64,000 nucleotides of DNA, from NCBI RefSeq assembly GCF_001186365.1, contig NZ_LDTZ01000019.1, forward strand, positions 1 through 64,000, given 5' to 3'. Under the pieces are notes generated by a model. The model worked only from the letters and a program-made list of their open reading frames with translations, made no database searches and had not been told where the DNA came from. The first letter of the stretch is position 1. The number at the start of each line of letters is the position of its first letter. Positions 51,940 through 60,839 of this stretch are shown here, one piece after another. The position numbers and the translations under genes are program-made. The stretch is from Gordonia jacobaea. Its GTDB lineage: Bacteria > Actinomycetota > Actinomycetes > Mycobacteriales > Mycobacteriaceae.

Positions 51940-53433
51940 ATGACCCAGACCGTCGAACCTCGTTCCTCGAACGAGGCAGGCACATCCGATGACCGGACCG
52001 AGCTCTACATCGGCGGCGCGTGGGTGAAGCCCCATTCGACCGAGACTCTCGAGGTGTTCTCGCCCGCGACCGGCGAGCGAGTCGCGTCCGTTCCGCTCGC
52101 CGACGAGGTCGACGTCGACACGGCAGTCCGTACCGCCCGCGCCGCCTTCGATTCGGGCGTGTGGTCGCAGAAGTCGCCGGAAGAACGTGCAGCCGTGCTC
52201 GACCGCGTCGCTGACATCATCGATGAACGCGCAGAAGCGATCTCGGCTCTGGTGTCGTCGGAGATGGGCGCCCCGCCGAGTGCCGTCGACATGCTGCAGA
52301 AGCTGCCCGGTACCGGCGTGCTGCGCTCGTACGCCGAGGCCGCACGCAACTACGACTGGATCGAGTACCGCAACGGCCTGTTCGGCACCACGCGCATCAC
52401 GCGCGAACCGGTCGGGGTCGTCGGCGCGATCACCGCATGGAACGTCCCGCTGTTCCTGGTCTGCAACAAGCTCGGCGCTGCACTCGCCGCCGGCTGCTCG
52501 GTGGTGCTCAAACCTGCACCGGAGACACCGCGCACGGCCAACGCCGTCGCCGAGATCTTCACCGAGGCAGGCGTTCCCGAGGGCGTCATCTCGATACTCC
52601 CCGGCGGGCCGGACACCGGCAAAGCACTCGTCGCACACCCCGACGTCGACAAGATCACGTTCACCGGATCGACGGCCGCCGGTCGGCAGATCGGTGCCGC
52701 GTGCGCCGAAACGCTCAAGCGCTGCTCGCTGGAGCTCGGTGGCAAGTCCGCCGCGATCGTCCTCGACGATGTCGACATCAACAACATCGGCATGATGGTC
52801 TTCCTCGGCCTGTTCAACACCGGCCAGGCGTGCGTCGCCCAGACCAGGGTGTTGGTACCCGCGAGCCGCAAGGACGAGATCGTCGCGGCAATGGTCGAGG
52901 CGGCCAACGCCATGAAGGTGGGCCTGCCGAGCGAACCCGACAGCCAGCTCGGACCCGTCATCAACAAGCGGCAGCTGGAGAAGATCGAGGGCTACATCGC
53001 CAAGGGCAAGCAAGAGGGAGCCACCGCGACCCTCGAAGGCGGCCGCCCCGAAGGCCTCGACGCCGGCTTCTTCCTCACCCCGACGATCTTCACCGACGTC
53101 ACCAACGACATGACGATCGCCCAGGAAGAGATCTTCGGCCCGGTGCTGTCGGTCATCACCTACGACGACATCGACGACGCGATCGCCATTGCCAACGACT
53201 CCGACTACGGACTCGCGGGCACCGTGTGGACCGCCGACGTCGAGCGCGGCATCGAGATCTCCGAGAAGATCCGCACCGGCACCTTCGGGATCAACTTCTA
53301 CGCCATCGACCCCGGCTCACCGTTCGGCGGTTTCAAGAGCTCGGGCATCGGCCGCGAATGCGGCCCCGAGGGACTCGAGTCGTTCGTCGAACACAAGTCG
53401 ACGATGATGCCGATGGGCTATCAGGTCTCCTGA
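51940..53433 (+). CDS. Aldehyde dehydrogenase, probably in the KstR regulon
   Basis: An NAD(P)-dependent aldehyde dehydrogenase of 497 residues. The cofactor site is FTGSTAAGRQIGAACAE near residue 242, the general base Glu is in LELGGKSAAIVLD near 265, and the catalytic Cys is in FNTGQACVAQTRVLVP near residue 300. AQEEIFGPVLSVITYDD near 395 is the second nucleotide-contact region. The ATG at 51940 follows AGGAGC. The KstR-type palindrome 115 bases upstream and the nearby mce operon suggest a role in steroid or lipid side-chain oxidation; the actual substrate is unproven. Confidence 0.92.
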   Translation: MTQTVEPRSSNEAGTSDDRTELYIGGAWVKPHSTETLEVFSPATGERVASVPLADEVDVDTAVRTARAAFDSGVWSQKSPEERAAVLDRVADIIDERAEAISALVSSEMGAPPSAVDMLQKLPGTGVLRSYAEAARNYDWIEYRNGLFGTTRITREPVGVVGAITAWNVPLFLVCNKLGAALAAGCSVVLKPAPETPRTANAVAEIFTEAGVPEGVISILPGGPDTGKALVAHPDVDKITFTGSTAAGRQIGAACAETLKRCSLELGGKSAAIVLDDVDINNIGMMVFLGLFNTGQACVAQTRVLVPASRKDEIVAAMVEAANAMKVGLPSEPDSQLGPVINKRQLEKIEGYIAKGKQEGATATLEGGRPEGLDAGFFLTPTIFTDVTNDMTIAQEEIFGPVLSVITYDDIDDAIAIANDSDYGLAGTVWTADVERGIEISEKIRTGTFGINFYAIDPGSPFGGFKSSGIGRECGPEGLESFVEHKSTMMPMGYQVS

Positions 53434-53453
53434 CTCGAGTCCCCTGACCGGCC

Positions 53454-54224
53454 TCAGAGCAGCGAACTCACGAATCCGCCGTCGAGCACCAGGCTGCTGC
53501 CGTTGCACCACGACGACTCATCCGAGGCGAAGAAGGTCACCGCTGCAGCAACTTCTTCCGGCGTTCCGTAGCGTCCCTGCTTCTGCGCCATGACGGCGTC
53601 GAAGCCGCCTTCCGGCAGTCCGAGGGCGGCTTCGAACAGCGGCGCCGCGGTGGTGACCAGTTCCGTATCGATGAAGCCCGGCAGCACGGCGTTGACGCGG
53701 ATGCCGTGCGCGCGGAACTCCGCGGCGGCGGTCTCCGTGAGGTTGCGTACGGCGGCCTTGGCCGCGGCATACGGAGCGATCAGCGCGGAGCCGGCGGTCG
53801 CGGTGATCGAGCTGATCGTCACGATCGACCCTCCACCGGAGGCGATGATCGCCGGTGCGGCGTAGCGGATCGAGAGGAACACGCCGTCGAGGTTGACCGA
53901 GGTGGTCTTGCGCCAGTCCGCGTAGGACATCTCCGCGATGGGCTGCACGGAGCCGACTCCCGCGTTGGGAACCATGATGTGCAGCGCGCCGAAGTGCTCC
54001 TGCGTGTCGGCGATCAGTTGCTGCACATGCTCTTCGTCGGTGACATCCGTTGTGCACGCGATAGCGCCGTCGATCGAGTACGCGACCGACTTGGCGGCGT
54101 CGGCGTTGATGTCGGAGACCACGACGCGCGCACCCTCCTGTCCGAGCCGCCTTGCGATCGCGGCGCCCAGTCCTGCGCCCGCACCGGTGACGACGGCAAC
54201 GCGACCGTCGAGTTTCTGTGCCAT
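53454..54224 (-). CDS. Short-chain dehydrogenase/reductase
   Basis: A 256-residue SDR. The NAD motif TGAGAGLGAAIARRLG is near residue 13, and the Asp after the second strand (VVVSDINAD) indicates NAD rather than NADP. The PNAGVG block is near 87, the catalytic Ser in VTISSITATAG near 140, and Tyr/Lys in APYAAAKAAVRNLTETAAAE near 155. The C-terminal SSLVLDGGFVSSLL ends like its neighbour, so the two genes are probably an old duplication. The ATG at 54224 is preceded by GAGGA. Substrate unknown; ketosteroid or hydroxyacyl substrates are possible. Confidence 0.9.
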   Translation of the reverse strand: MAQKLDGRVAVVTGAGAGLGAAIARRLGQEGARVVVSDINADAAKSVAYSIDGAIACTTDVTDEEHVQQLIADTQEHFGALHIMVPNAGVGSVQPIAEMSYADWRKTTSVNLDGVFLSIRYAAPAIIASGGGSIVTISSITATAGSALIAPYAAAKAAVRNLTETAAAEFRAHGIRVNAVLPGFIDTELVTTAAPLFEAALGLPEGGFDAVMAQKQGRYGTPEEVAAAVTFFASDESSWCNGSSLVLDGGFVSSLL

Positions 54225-54274
54225 GAGTTGGTCCTCTTCTCTACAAGTGGATTGGAGTGGATCGAAATACGAAG

Positions 54275-55045
54275 TCAGACAAGGGATGCGGTCAGTCCGC
54301 CGTCGAGCACGTAGTGGCTTCCGGTTACCCAACTGGCGCGGTCGGATGCGAGGAAGCACGCGACCTCCGCGATGTCTTCCACGGTTCCGAGCCGTCCCTG
54401 CTTTGCCGCGACAAGGTCACCGAAGGGGGCGTCGGTCGCCGCTTCGAACTCGGGGGCGAGCCGGTCGACCATGGAGGTATCCGCAAATCCGGGGCAGACC
54501 GCGTTCACGCGGATTCCGGTCTGGCGAAGTTCGATCGCGAACACCCGGGTGAGCTGGATGAGCGCCGCCTTGGTGGCGCAGTACGAGCCGAGCAACGGAC
54601 TTCCGCCGACTCCGGCGACCGATGCGATGTTGACGACGTTGCCCTTGCTTTCGGCGAGCGCGGGCACGGCGGCCTTGGTGACGACGAACGGTCCACGGAC
54701 ATTCACCGCGAAGATCTTGTCGAAGCTGTCCGTCGACTGCATTGCGAGCGGGGCCGCGATCTCGATGCCTGCGTTGTTGACCAGCACATCCAGCCCACCG
54801 AGCAGTTCCTGCACCCGCGCGATCGCGTCGACGACGCTCGCCTCGTCGGTCACATCGCAATTGGCCACGCCCGCGGCGCCGAGGTCCGCTGCCGTCTTGT
54901 GCGCAGCATCCTCGTCGAAGTCACTGATCACCACCTGAGCGCCGCGGCTGATTGCCAGCTCGGCGATTCCCCGCCCGACACCGCGCGCAGAACCGGTGAT
55001 GAAGACGCGCTTACCCTGCAATTCCGAATTGGATACTTCCGACAT
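54275..55045 (-). CDS. Short-chain dehydrogenase/reductase
   Basis: A second 256-residue SDR, 50 bases upstream of the first and clearly related. The NAD site is ITGSARGVGRGIAELA near residue 15, with Asp in VVISDFDED favouring NAD. The NNAG block is VLVNNAGIEIAAP near 89, the Ser in VNIASVAGVGGSP near 139, and the catalytic Tyr-x3-Lys in YCATKAALIQL near 153. The end is LDGGLTASLV. The ATG is preceded by GAGAGG. It is probably the first gene of a two-gene unit that starts in the 266-base gap upstream. Confidence 0.9.
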   Translation of the reverse strand: MSEVSNSELQGKRVFITGSARGVGRGIAELAISRGAQVVISDFDEDAAHKTAADLGAAGVANCDVTDEASVVDAIARVQELLGGLDVLVNNAGIEIAAPLAMQSTDSFDKIFAVNVRGPFVVTKAAVPALAESKGNVVNIASVAGVGGSPLLGSYCATKAALIQLTRVFAIELRQTGIRVNAVCPGFADTSMVDRLAPEFEAATDAPFGDLVAAKQGRLGTVEDIAEVACFLASDRASWVTGSHYVLDGGLTASLV

Positions 55046-55221
55046 TTACACGGACCTCTCTCGAATCTGTTGGCACTGCACAACAGACGAGACGACCGTC
55101 ATCGATCGGACCGGAAGACACCGAACCCGAAGACCACGGCGTGAACCATCACGAAAGTCATTGCGGCGGAGACTAACTCGCGCAAAGTACCGAGACGTCG
55201 CCTGCGCTGTGTGCCACACGA

Positions 55222-55264
55222 CACTATCCAGCAATAGTGACCTAGGCCATGTCCTCCGGACATG
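55222..55264. promoter_or_regulatory. Two adjacent palindromes upstream of the SDR pair
   Basis: CACTAT-CCAGCA-ATAGTG (55222-55239) and CATGTCC-TCC-GGACATG (55248-55264) are perfect inverted repeats nine bases apart, in the gap between the SDR pair and the mce operon end. The second could also serve as the mce terminator. The rest of 55046-55311 shows nothing else of note. Confidence 0.45.
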
Positions 55265-55311
55265 AAGTCCGTCGGCGGATTTGGTTCGTGCGCACAAACG
55301 CGCCGGCGCCG

Positions 55312-56001
55312 CTAACCGGCAGGAGGAGCCGAGGACTCGGTGGGGACGGCCGACGGACTCACCGGCGACGGACTTGCAGGTGACGGGCTTGCAGGTGACG
55401 GGCTTTCCGATGACGGGCCGGGGAGCGGGACCGCACCTGCCGGCGGAGTCGATGTCTGCTCGATACGGCTCCGGAAGGAGTCGTCGGTGATGATCTCGAT
55501 CTTTTCGATCATCCAGGTGTCGTCGTGGCGGACCATCGAGAACGTCAGTCGGCTCGGGTCCACCCGCACGAGGTCCTTGCCATTGCGGCTGACCGACTGA
55601 TTCATGAAGAGCAGCACCGTCGAGGTGTCGCGCGTGTTGGTCACGACACCCGCATCCTGGATGACCGCCTGAGACACGACGCGCTGCTTGCGCACTCCCT
55701 CGACAAAGTCGTCCTTGTCGTCGGGCAGCGGCTGCGCGATCAGCCTGTCGTACTCGGTCTTCGCCGATCCGATGACAACATTCTTGGACCGCTGCACGTG
55801 GTCGGCGACGTTCACCGGGTCGTAGCCGAACATCGTCGTCGCGTAATCCCTTGCCGCAGAAAGCGATGACTCACGCGAGTCCTCCGTCGCACGAGCGTCG
55901 AAGTATCGGAACCCGAGAAATCCGGTCGCCACGGCACACGCCACAGCGATGACGGCGAGACCCACTACCACGAGCCGTCGTGTGGTGATTGCAGTCGACA
56001 T
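55312..56001 (-). CDS. Mce-associated membrane protein
   Basis: A 229-residue protein that follows mceF, as Mam/Mas proteins do. One N-terminal helix (LVVVGLAVIAVACAVATGFL) anchors an extracytoplasmic NTF2/VirB8-like domain (YATTMFGYDPVNVADHVQ near residue 50). The C-terminal 45 residues are Pro/Ser repeats (SPASPSPASPSP) and disordered. Its ATG overlaps the upstream stop in an ATGA. Such proteins stabilise the Mce transporter; which lipid this system carries is unknown. Confidence 0.85.
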   Translation of the reverse strand: MSTAITTRRLVVVGLAVIAVACAVATGFLGFRYFDARATEDSRESSLSAARDYATTMFGYDPVNVADHVQRSKNVVIGSAKTEYDRLIAQPLPDDKDDFVEGVRKQRVVSQAVIQDAGVVTNTRDTSTVLLFMNQSVSRNGKDLVRVDPSRLTFSMVRHDDTWMIEKIEIITDDSFRSRIEQTSTPPAGAVPLPGPSSESPSPASPSPASPSPVSPSAVPTESSAPPAG

Positions 56002-56813
56002 CAGACCACCCACTCGAAGTTGGTCATCTTGAGATCACCGTTGATCCGTGTGATGTCCACCCGCCAGCGGAACGTCTGAATAACGGTCTCCTGCTTGGGA
56101 TCCTGCGACTTCATCTCCCAGCCGTACACGACGATCACCGACCCCTCGTCGTCTGTCGCCTTGGTGACCGCGTCGGTGATCACCGATGACGTGACGGTCT
56201 GATTCTGGGTACGGATCAGGTCGGTCACCTGCGCCATCGACTGCTTGATCCGTTGCTGCGCAGGGCCACTCGTCTTGTCCTGCACGGTCTGCAATGCCTT
56301 GTCGACGTTGCCCGGGTTGAGCGATGTCAGGTCGATGGTCATCTGTCGCGCAAAGGTCGAATACGACGCCCGGAGTTCGTTTCGGTGATCGAGCCGACTG
56401 GTGCCGACGGCGAAGAATGTCGACGCGACCACGCACGCGACGATGAAAAGAGCGCACACCGCACCGGCGACGACCCACTTGCCACCTCTTCCGCGACCGA
56501 CCCTTGCTCGACGCTCCACCGGCCGGCTCGGCGTCGAACCCTGCCTTTTGGCGCGGCGTTCGCGGTAGCTGACCGCGGATTCCCCGGCGGGTTCGGCGGT
56601 GCCCCCGGCGGGTTCGGCGGTGCTCTCGGCAATTTCCTCGGCGGCCTCAGGGGGCTCCACAGCGCTCTCAACGGCTTCGGCTTCGGCGGTGTTCTCGTCG
56701 AGTTGCTCCGGTGCCGGCGCGCTCTCGGAGGGCTTGATCGGTTCGCGTTTGTCCTTGCGGCCCCGCCGCAACGGCGCCGAGCGGACCGGTTGAGCGCCCA
56801 CCTGCCGATTCAC
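56001..56813 (-). CDS. Mce-associated membrane protein
   Basis: A 270-residue protein related to its neighbour. The first ~125 residues are basic then acidic and disordered (EAVESAVEPPEAAEEIAEST and similar), followed by one helix (WVVAGAVCALFIVACVVAST) and a VirB8/NTF2-like domain (YSTFARQMTIDLTSLNPGNV near 180). I chose the GTG at 56813, which forms a GTGA with the mceF stop; an ATG at 56846 would overlap mceF by 37 bases and is less likely. Confidence 0.82.
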   Translation of the reverse strand: MNRQVGAQPVRSAPLRRGRKDKREPIKPSESAPAPEQLDENTAEAEAVESAVEPPEAAEEIAESTAEPAGGTAEPAGESAVSYRERRAKRQGSTPSRPVERRARVGRGRGGKWVVAGAVCALFIVACVVASTFFAVGTSRLDHRNELRASYSTFARQMTIDLTSLNPGNVDKALQTVQDKTSGPAQQRIKQSMAQVTDLIRTQNQTVTSSVITDAVTKATDDEGSVIVVYGWEMKSQDPKQETVIQTFRWRVDITRINGDLKMTNFEWVV

Positions 56814-58246
56814 CCTGCCATCCCGCTGGTGATCAATCCCTGCCACGTGCTGCTTTGTCCTTGACTGTCGCTGCTTGCAGGAGCGTCCCTGCCGGTTCCG
56901 GCGTTGTACGTCTTGCCGTCCGGGCCGATGAAGTCACCCGTATCCGGATCGTACGTGGTGCCGTAAACGGCCGGACCAGCCTCATACGACCCGGGGGTAC
57001 CAGGCGTCGTATAGCCGGCGGGGGCGGGCACGAGGCCCGGGATCCCGTTGGGCAGAGCGACGTTCTTCTCCGTGCTCGCCTTGAAGCCCGTCCGGCATTC
57101 CTCAGGCGTCGGGGCGCGTCGGCCGGGGAACTCGGCGCACGGGAAGTTCCTGGCACCGCGAACCGCGATCTGCGCATCCTGCGGTAACCGGCACAGCAGA
57201 CCGGGAGGCAGGTCGCGGGCGGTTTGCACCGCGGGACTGCGCCACTCGTTGGACGGCATGAATCCGACGGTGCACGGCGCGGGATCCTGGAAGCCCAGCG
57301 AGAACAGGACGCTCGGCCCGTACTCAGCCGAGCCCTGATGAACCGCGGTCAGCAGCGAGCTGATCAACCGCGGATAGATCACCACCGCCTGCTGGAGATT
57401 CGGCAGGTAGAGCGCCAGTGTCTTCGACGCGACGCCGAGGTTGTTGATCAGCATCGGCAGCGTCTGATCCATGTCCGCGAACAACTGCTGCGACTTCGAC
57501 GCCGTCGACGGCCCCTTGGTCAGGATGTCGGTGATCTCCGGCTTGTTGGCACGCAACTGATCGGTCACCTTGACGGCGTTCGCCGTCCACGCACGGACCG
57601 AGTCCGCTGTCCTGTTCTGCGTCTCCAGCAGCGGGCCGGTCTGCTTGATCAGATCGATCGTCACGTCGACGTTCTTGTCGGCGTCGGCGACGAGGAGCGT
57701 CATCGAGTCGAGCAGGCGCCGAAGATCCTCACCGGTTCCGTTGAATGCGGTGAACGCCTCGTCCATCACGTTGCGCAATCGGGTGTCGCCCACCTTGGTG
57801 AGCAGGGCATTGGCCTGCTCGAGCACCGACGAGATCTCGACCGGCAAGTCGGTGCTGTGCACGACCGCACCGTCGCCGAGGTAGTCGCCACCCGATCCGG
57901 ACTTGGGTGTGAACTCGACGAACTGCTCGCCGACCGCCGACACGCTGCGGATCGACGCAGTGGAGTCAGCGGGGATCTTCGCCGAGCTGTCGATCGACAG
58001 CGTCGCCGCGACACCGTTCGACGTGAGGCGGACCTCCTTGACCTTGCCGACGTTCACTCCGCGGTAGCTGACGTTCGCATTGGTATAGATGCCGCCCGTG
58101 CTCGGCAGTTCGAGTGTCACGTCGTAGCGACCGACACCAGCCATCGCGGGCAAGCGCACGTAGTACACGGCCATCGCAACAAGTGCGACGACGGTGACGA
58201 TCGCGAAGATCGTGAGCTGCATCCGGACGAACCTGGTGATCTTCAT
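56810..58246 (-). CDS. Mce family protein MceF
   Basis: The sixth Mce subunit of the cell-envelope lipid importer, 478 residues. One N-terminal helix (LTIFAIVTVVALVAMAVYYV) leads to the MCE domain (VTLELPSTGGIYTNANVSYR near residue 43, then VGKVKEVRL). A long helical needle region covers residues ~130-300, and the tail from ~360 is Pro/Gly-rich. Six MCE subunits form a channel across the envelope. It overlaps mceE by four bases in an ATGA. Confidence 0.92.
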   Translation of the reverse strand: MKITRFVRMQLTIFAIVTVVALVAMAVYYVRLPAMAGVGRYDVTLELPSTGGIYTNANVSYRGVNVGKVKEVRLTSNGVAATLSIDSSAKIPADSTASIRSVSAVGEQFVEFTPKSGSGGDYLGDGAVVHSTDLPVEISSVLEQANALLTKVGDTRLRNVMDEAFTAFNGTGEDLRRLLDSMTLLVADADKNVDVTIDLIKQTGPLLETQNRTADSVRAWTANAVKVTDQLRANKPEITDILTKGPSTASKSQQLFADMDQTLPMLINNLGVASKTLALYLPNLQQAVVIYPRLISSLLTAVHQGSAEYGPSVLFSLGFQDPAPCTVGFMPSNEWRSPAVQTARDLPPGLLCRLPQDAQIAVRGARNFPCAEFPGRRAPTPEECRTGFKASTEKNVALPNGIPGLVPAPAGYTTPGTPGSYEAGPAVYGTTYDPDTGDFIGPDGKTYNAGTGRDAPASSDSQGQSSTWQGLITSGMAG

Positions 58247-59556
58247 CGGCCACCACCGTTCGCGGGAACGGGTGTCCGGGGAGCGGTGGACGTTCCCGTC
58301 GCGGTCGACTCCTGCGTTCCGGCGGGGACAGGGTCCGCACTGTCGGGCCGCTTCTCACCGCCGGGTACAAGCGGCGACGTGAACGGATCCAGCCCGCGCT
58401 TGGCCGCTCCGGCAGGTTGGCCGGTCACCCCTTCCGGTCCGACGAGACCCGAGGTCATCAGAATCGTCTGCTTGAGCCTGTCGACCGTCAGGTCGAGCAC
58501 GAGGTCGGAGTTCACGTAGTCGCCCTTGACGATCTGCGGAATCGTCTCCTCCAAGAAGGGGAACGTGAACAGGATTCTGGTCGCCCCCGGCAGCGCCGGA
58601 CCCGCCGCAGCGAGTGCGCCGAGCGTCGGATTCAGGTTCGCGACGATGGTCTTGATGTCGTCGGTGTTGGCGCGCAGCACATCGTTGACGGTCTTCGAGA
58701 GGCCACTGAGCGCCGACAATGCGCCGGTGAACTTGTCGCGTTCGTCGTTGAGCATCGCCAAGATGGCCGGCCCGTCGGCGAGAGCCTTTTCGACGGTCGG
58801 CTTCTGCTGGTTGATCGTCGTACTCAACCGGTCGAGGCCCTCCATCGCGTCGATGATGTCGCCCGACTGGCTCGAGAGGTCGGAGATGAGCGTGTTCAGG
58901 CGCGGCACGAGCGCGCGGATCGATTCGGCGTTGCCGCCGAGGACCTGGCTGAGCTCGTGGGTGATGTCGCCGAGCTGCGAGAGTCCACCGCCGTTGAGCA
59001 CCACCGATAGTGCACTGAGCACCTGTTCGGTGGTCGGGAATGCGCACTGGGGCACTTGCTGCGCGGAATTGATGTCTGCGACCCGCTGACCCGATGGCTG
59101 CGCGATGTTCTTCTGCTCGGGACACGCGGGCAGCGGAATCTCATCGCCTGCGTGCAGATAGCCGGCCGTCGTCTTCTCCGGCGGCACGATCGCCAGATGT
59201 GTCGACCCGAGCACGCTGGTCATCCCGACCTTCACATACGAACCGCGTGGAACCTGCACTCCCGGATTGAGTTTGATCGGAACCGCCGCATGCCAATTCG
59301 CGTCGACATCGATATCCCCGACGCTTCCGACCGTCACGTCGTTCAACATCACCGGGGAGTTGTTGGTGAGGCCCGCCGCGGTCGGGATCACCGCCGAGAT
59401 CTCGTACGATCCGTTGCCGGTGCCCTGCGCGCCCGGCACGGGCAGGCTGTCGGCGCCGTCGAATCCACAGGCCGTCGCGATGGCCGTGACCACCGCGATC
59501 ATGAGTGCGGCGCGCAGGCTCCTGCGCGGCCCGCGAGTTCGGTTGGGGCGCAGCAT
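58243..59556 (-). CDS. Mce family lipoprotein MceE
   Basis: The lipoprotein subunit (LprK/LprN type) of 437 residues. The signal peptide ends IATACG, with the lipidated Cys near residue 30. The MCE domain follows (ISAVIPTAAGLTNNSPVMLN near residue 53, then VTVGSVGDIDVD). Helical needle segments and a disordered Pro/Ala tail (residues ~385-437) complete it. It overlaps both mceD and mceF in ATGA junctions. Confidence 0.92.
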   Translation of the reverse strand: MLRPNRTRGPRRSLRAALMIAVVTAIATACGFDGADSLPVPGAQGTGNGSYEISAVIPTAAGLTNNSPVMLNDVTVGSVGDIDVDANWHAAVPIKLNPGVQVPRGSYVKVGMTSVLGSTHLAIVPPEKTTAGYLHAGDEIPLPACPEQKNIAQPSGQRVADINSAQQVPQCAFPTTEQVLSALSVVLNGGGLSQLGDITHELSQVLGGNAESIRALVPRLNTLISDLSSQSGDIIDAMEGLDRLSTTINQQKPTVEKALADGPAILAMLNDERDKFTGALSALSGLSKTVNDVLRANTDDIKTIVANLNPTLGALAAAGPALPGATRILFTFPFLEETIPQIVKGDYVNSDLVLDLTVDRLKQTILMTSGLVGPEGVTGQPAGAAKRGLDPFTSPLVPGGEKRPDSADPVPAGTQESTATGTSTAPRTPVPANGGGR

Positions 59557-60839
59557 CAGCCCTCACCTCCCCACGGCACCAGCAGGTCGCCGAGCCCGCC
59601 GCCGTTGCCGCGACGCGTCGCAGCGTCCTGATCGCGAATGCCCTGCTGGGCGCGGGCTTTGACGTCGGCGTTCTGGTAGGTGACCTGGCTGGGGAGCGCA
59701 CTCTTGCCGACGACGGGGTCGGACATGAACGGCGGATATGCCACAGAGAGCGAACCGAGAACGGGCGCAAGCACATCGACACACTTTTCGACGTCTGCCT
59801 TGCTCTGACCCGGCCTGTTGTTGGCCTCCATCGTTCCGCAGAGCAGCGTGATGAGGTTGTTGCCCATGCCGAGGCCGAAAACTCCGGACAGCGAACCGGT
59901 CAGCGGGTTGTAGATGTTGTAGAAGTTGGCGAGCTGATTGGGCGCAGAGTGCAGCAACCCGCGGATCTGGCTGTCCTTCTCCGCGAGGATGCGTGTCGTG
60001 TCCGACAGCTTCGCCACCGAGGTGGTCAACGATTGCTTGTTCTGGTCGATGAACGTGTTGATATCGCTCATCGCCGAATCCAGATTGTGCATCGCGCCGT
60101 CGAGTTGCGTCGTGTTGTCGGCGAGAACATCCGTCACAGAGGCGATCCGGCCGTTGAACTGCACCAGCTCCTCGTGACTCGTTGAGAGCGCGTCGGTCAG
60201 CTTCTGCAGGTTGCGGATCGTCGAGAACAGGTCGTCTCGACCCGACGACAGCGTCGACATCACGTCGGAGAGGTTCGTGATGGACGAATTGATCGCCTCA
60301 CCGTTGCCCTGCAGGTTCTTGTCGGCGACGTCCATCAGCTTGGCGGCCGATCCCTTGTCGGCACCATCGGGTCCGATCGCCTTGGTCAGGCTCGAGAGTT
60401 GCTTCTTGACGTCGTCCCACTCCATCGGAACGGCGGTGCGCTCCATGGGAATCGCGCTGCCGTCGTCGAGCTGCTTTCCGCCCGCGTAGACCGGGGTCAG
60501 TTGCACGAACCGGCCGGAAACCAGGCTCTGAGCCACCACGACCGCCCGCGCGTCGGCCGGGATCGGCGTCGAACGGTCGACGTCGAGCGTCACCTTCACA
60601 TCGCCCGCGCGAGGCGTGATGGAGCTGACCTTTCCGACGCGGACACCGAGCACACGCACGGTGTCGCCGGTGTAGAGACCGTTGACCGACGGGAAATAGG
60701 CGGTGATCGTCTTGGTGGTCGCCCTGTCGTAGACGGCGTATCCGATGATGCCCGCGAGAACCAGCAGCGCCACCAGACCCGCTGCGCCCCATGCCTTTCG
60801 GCTCCCCGGGAGGGAACGACGGAATGCCATGTCAGCCAC
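59556..60839 (-). CDS. Mce family protein MceD
   Basis: A 427-residue Mce subunit. The N-terminal helix is WGAAGLVALLVLAGIIGYAV and the MCE domain reads ITAYFPSVNGLYTGDTVRVL near residue 39, then GVRVGKVSSI. The needle region is strongly helical (residues ~140-330). The start may be the GTG at 60839, which overlaps mceC by eight bases, or the ATG at 60830 three codons later. Confidence 0.92.
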   Translation of the reverse strand: MADMAFRRSLPGSRKAWGAAGLVALLVLAGIIGYAVYDRATTKTITAYFPSVNGLYTGDTVRVLGVRVGKVSSITPRAGDVKVTLDVDRSTPIPADARAVVVAQSLVSGRFVQLTPVYAGGKQLDDGSAIPMERTAVPMEWDDVKKQLSSLTKAIGPDGADKGSAAKLMDVADKNLQGNGEAINSSITNLSDVMSTLSSGRDDLFSTIRNLQKLTDALSTSHEELVQFNGRIASVTDVLADNTTQLDGAMHNLDSAMSDINTFIDQNKQSLTTSVAKLSDTTRILAEKDSQIRGLLHSAPNQLANFYNIYNPLTGSLSGVFGLGMGNNLITLLCGTMEANNRPGQSKADVEKCVDVLAPVLGSLSVAYPPFMSDPVVGKSALPSQVTYQNADVKARAQQGIRDQDAATRRGNGGGLGDLLVPWGGEG

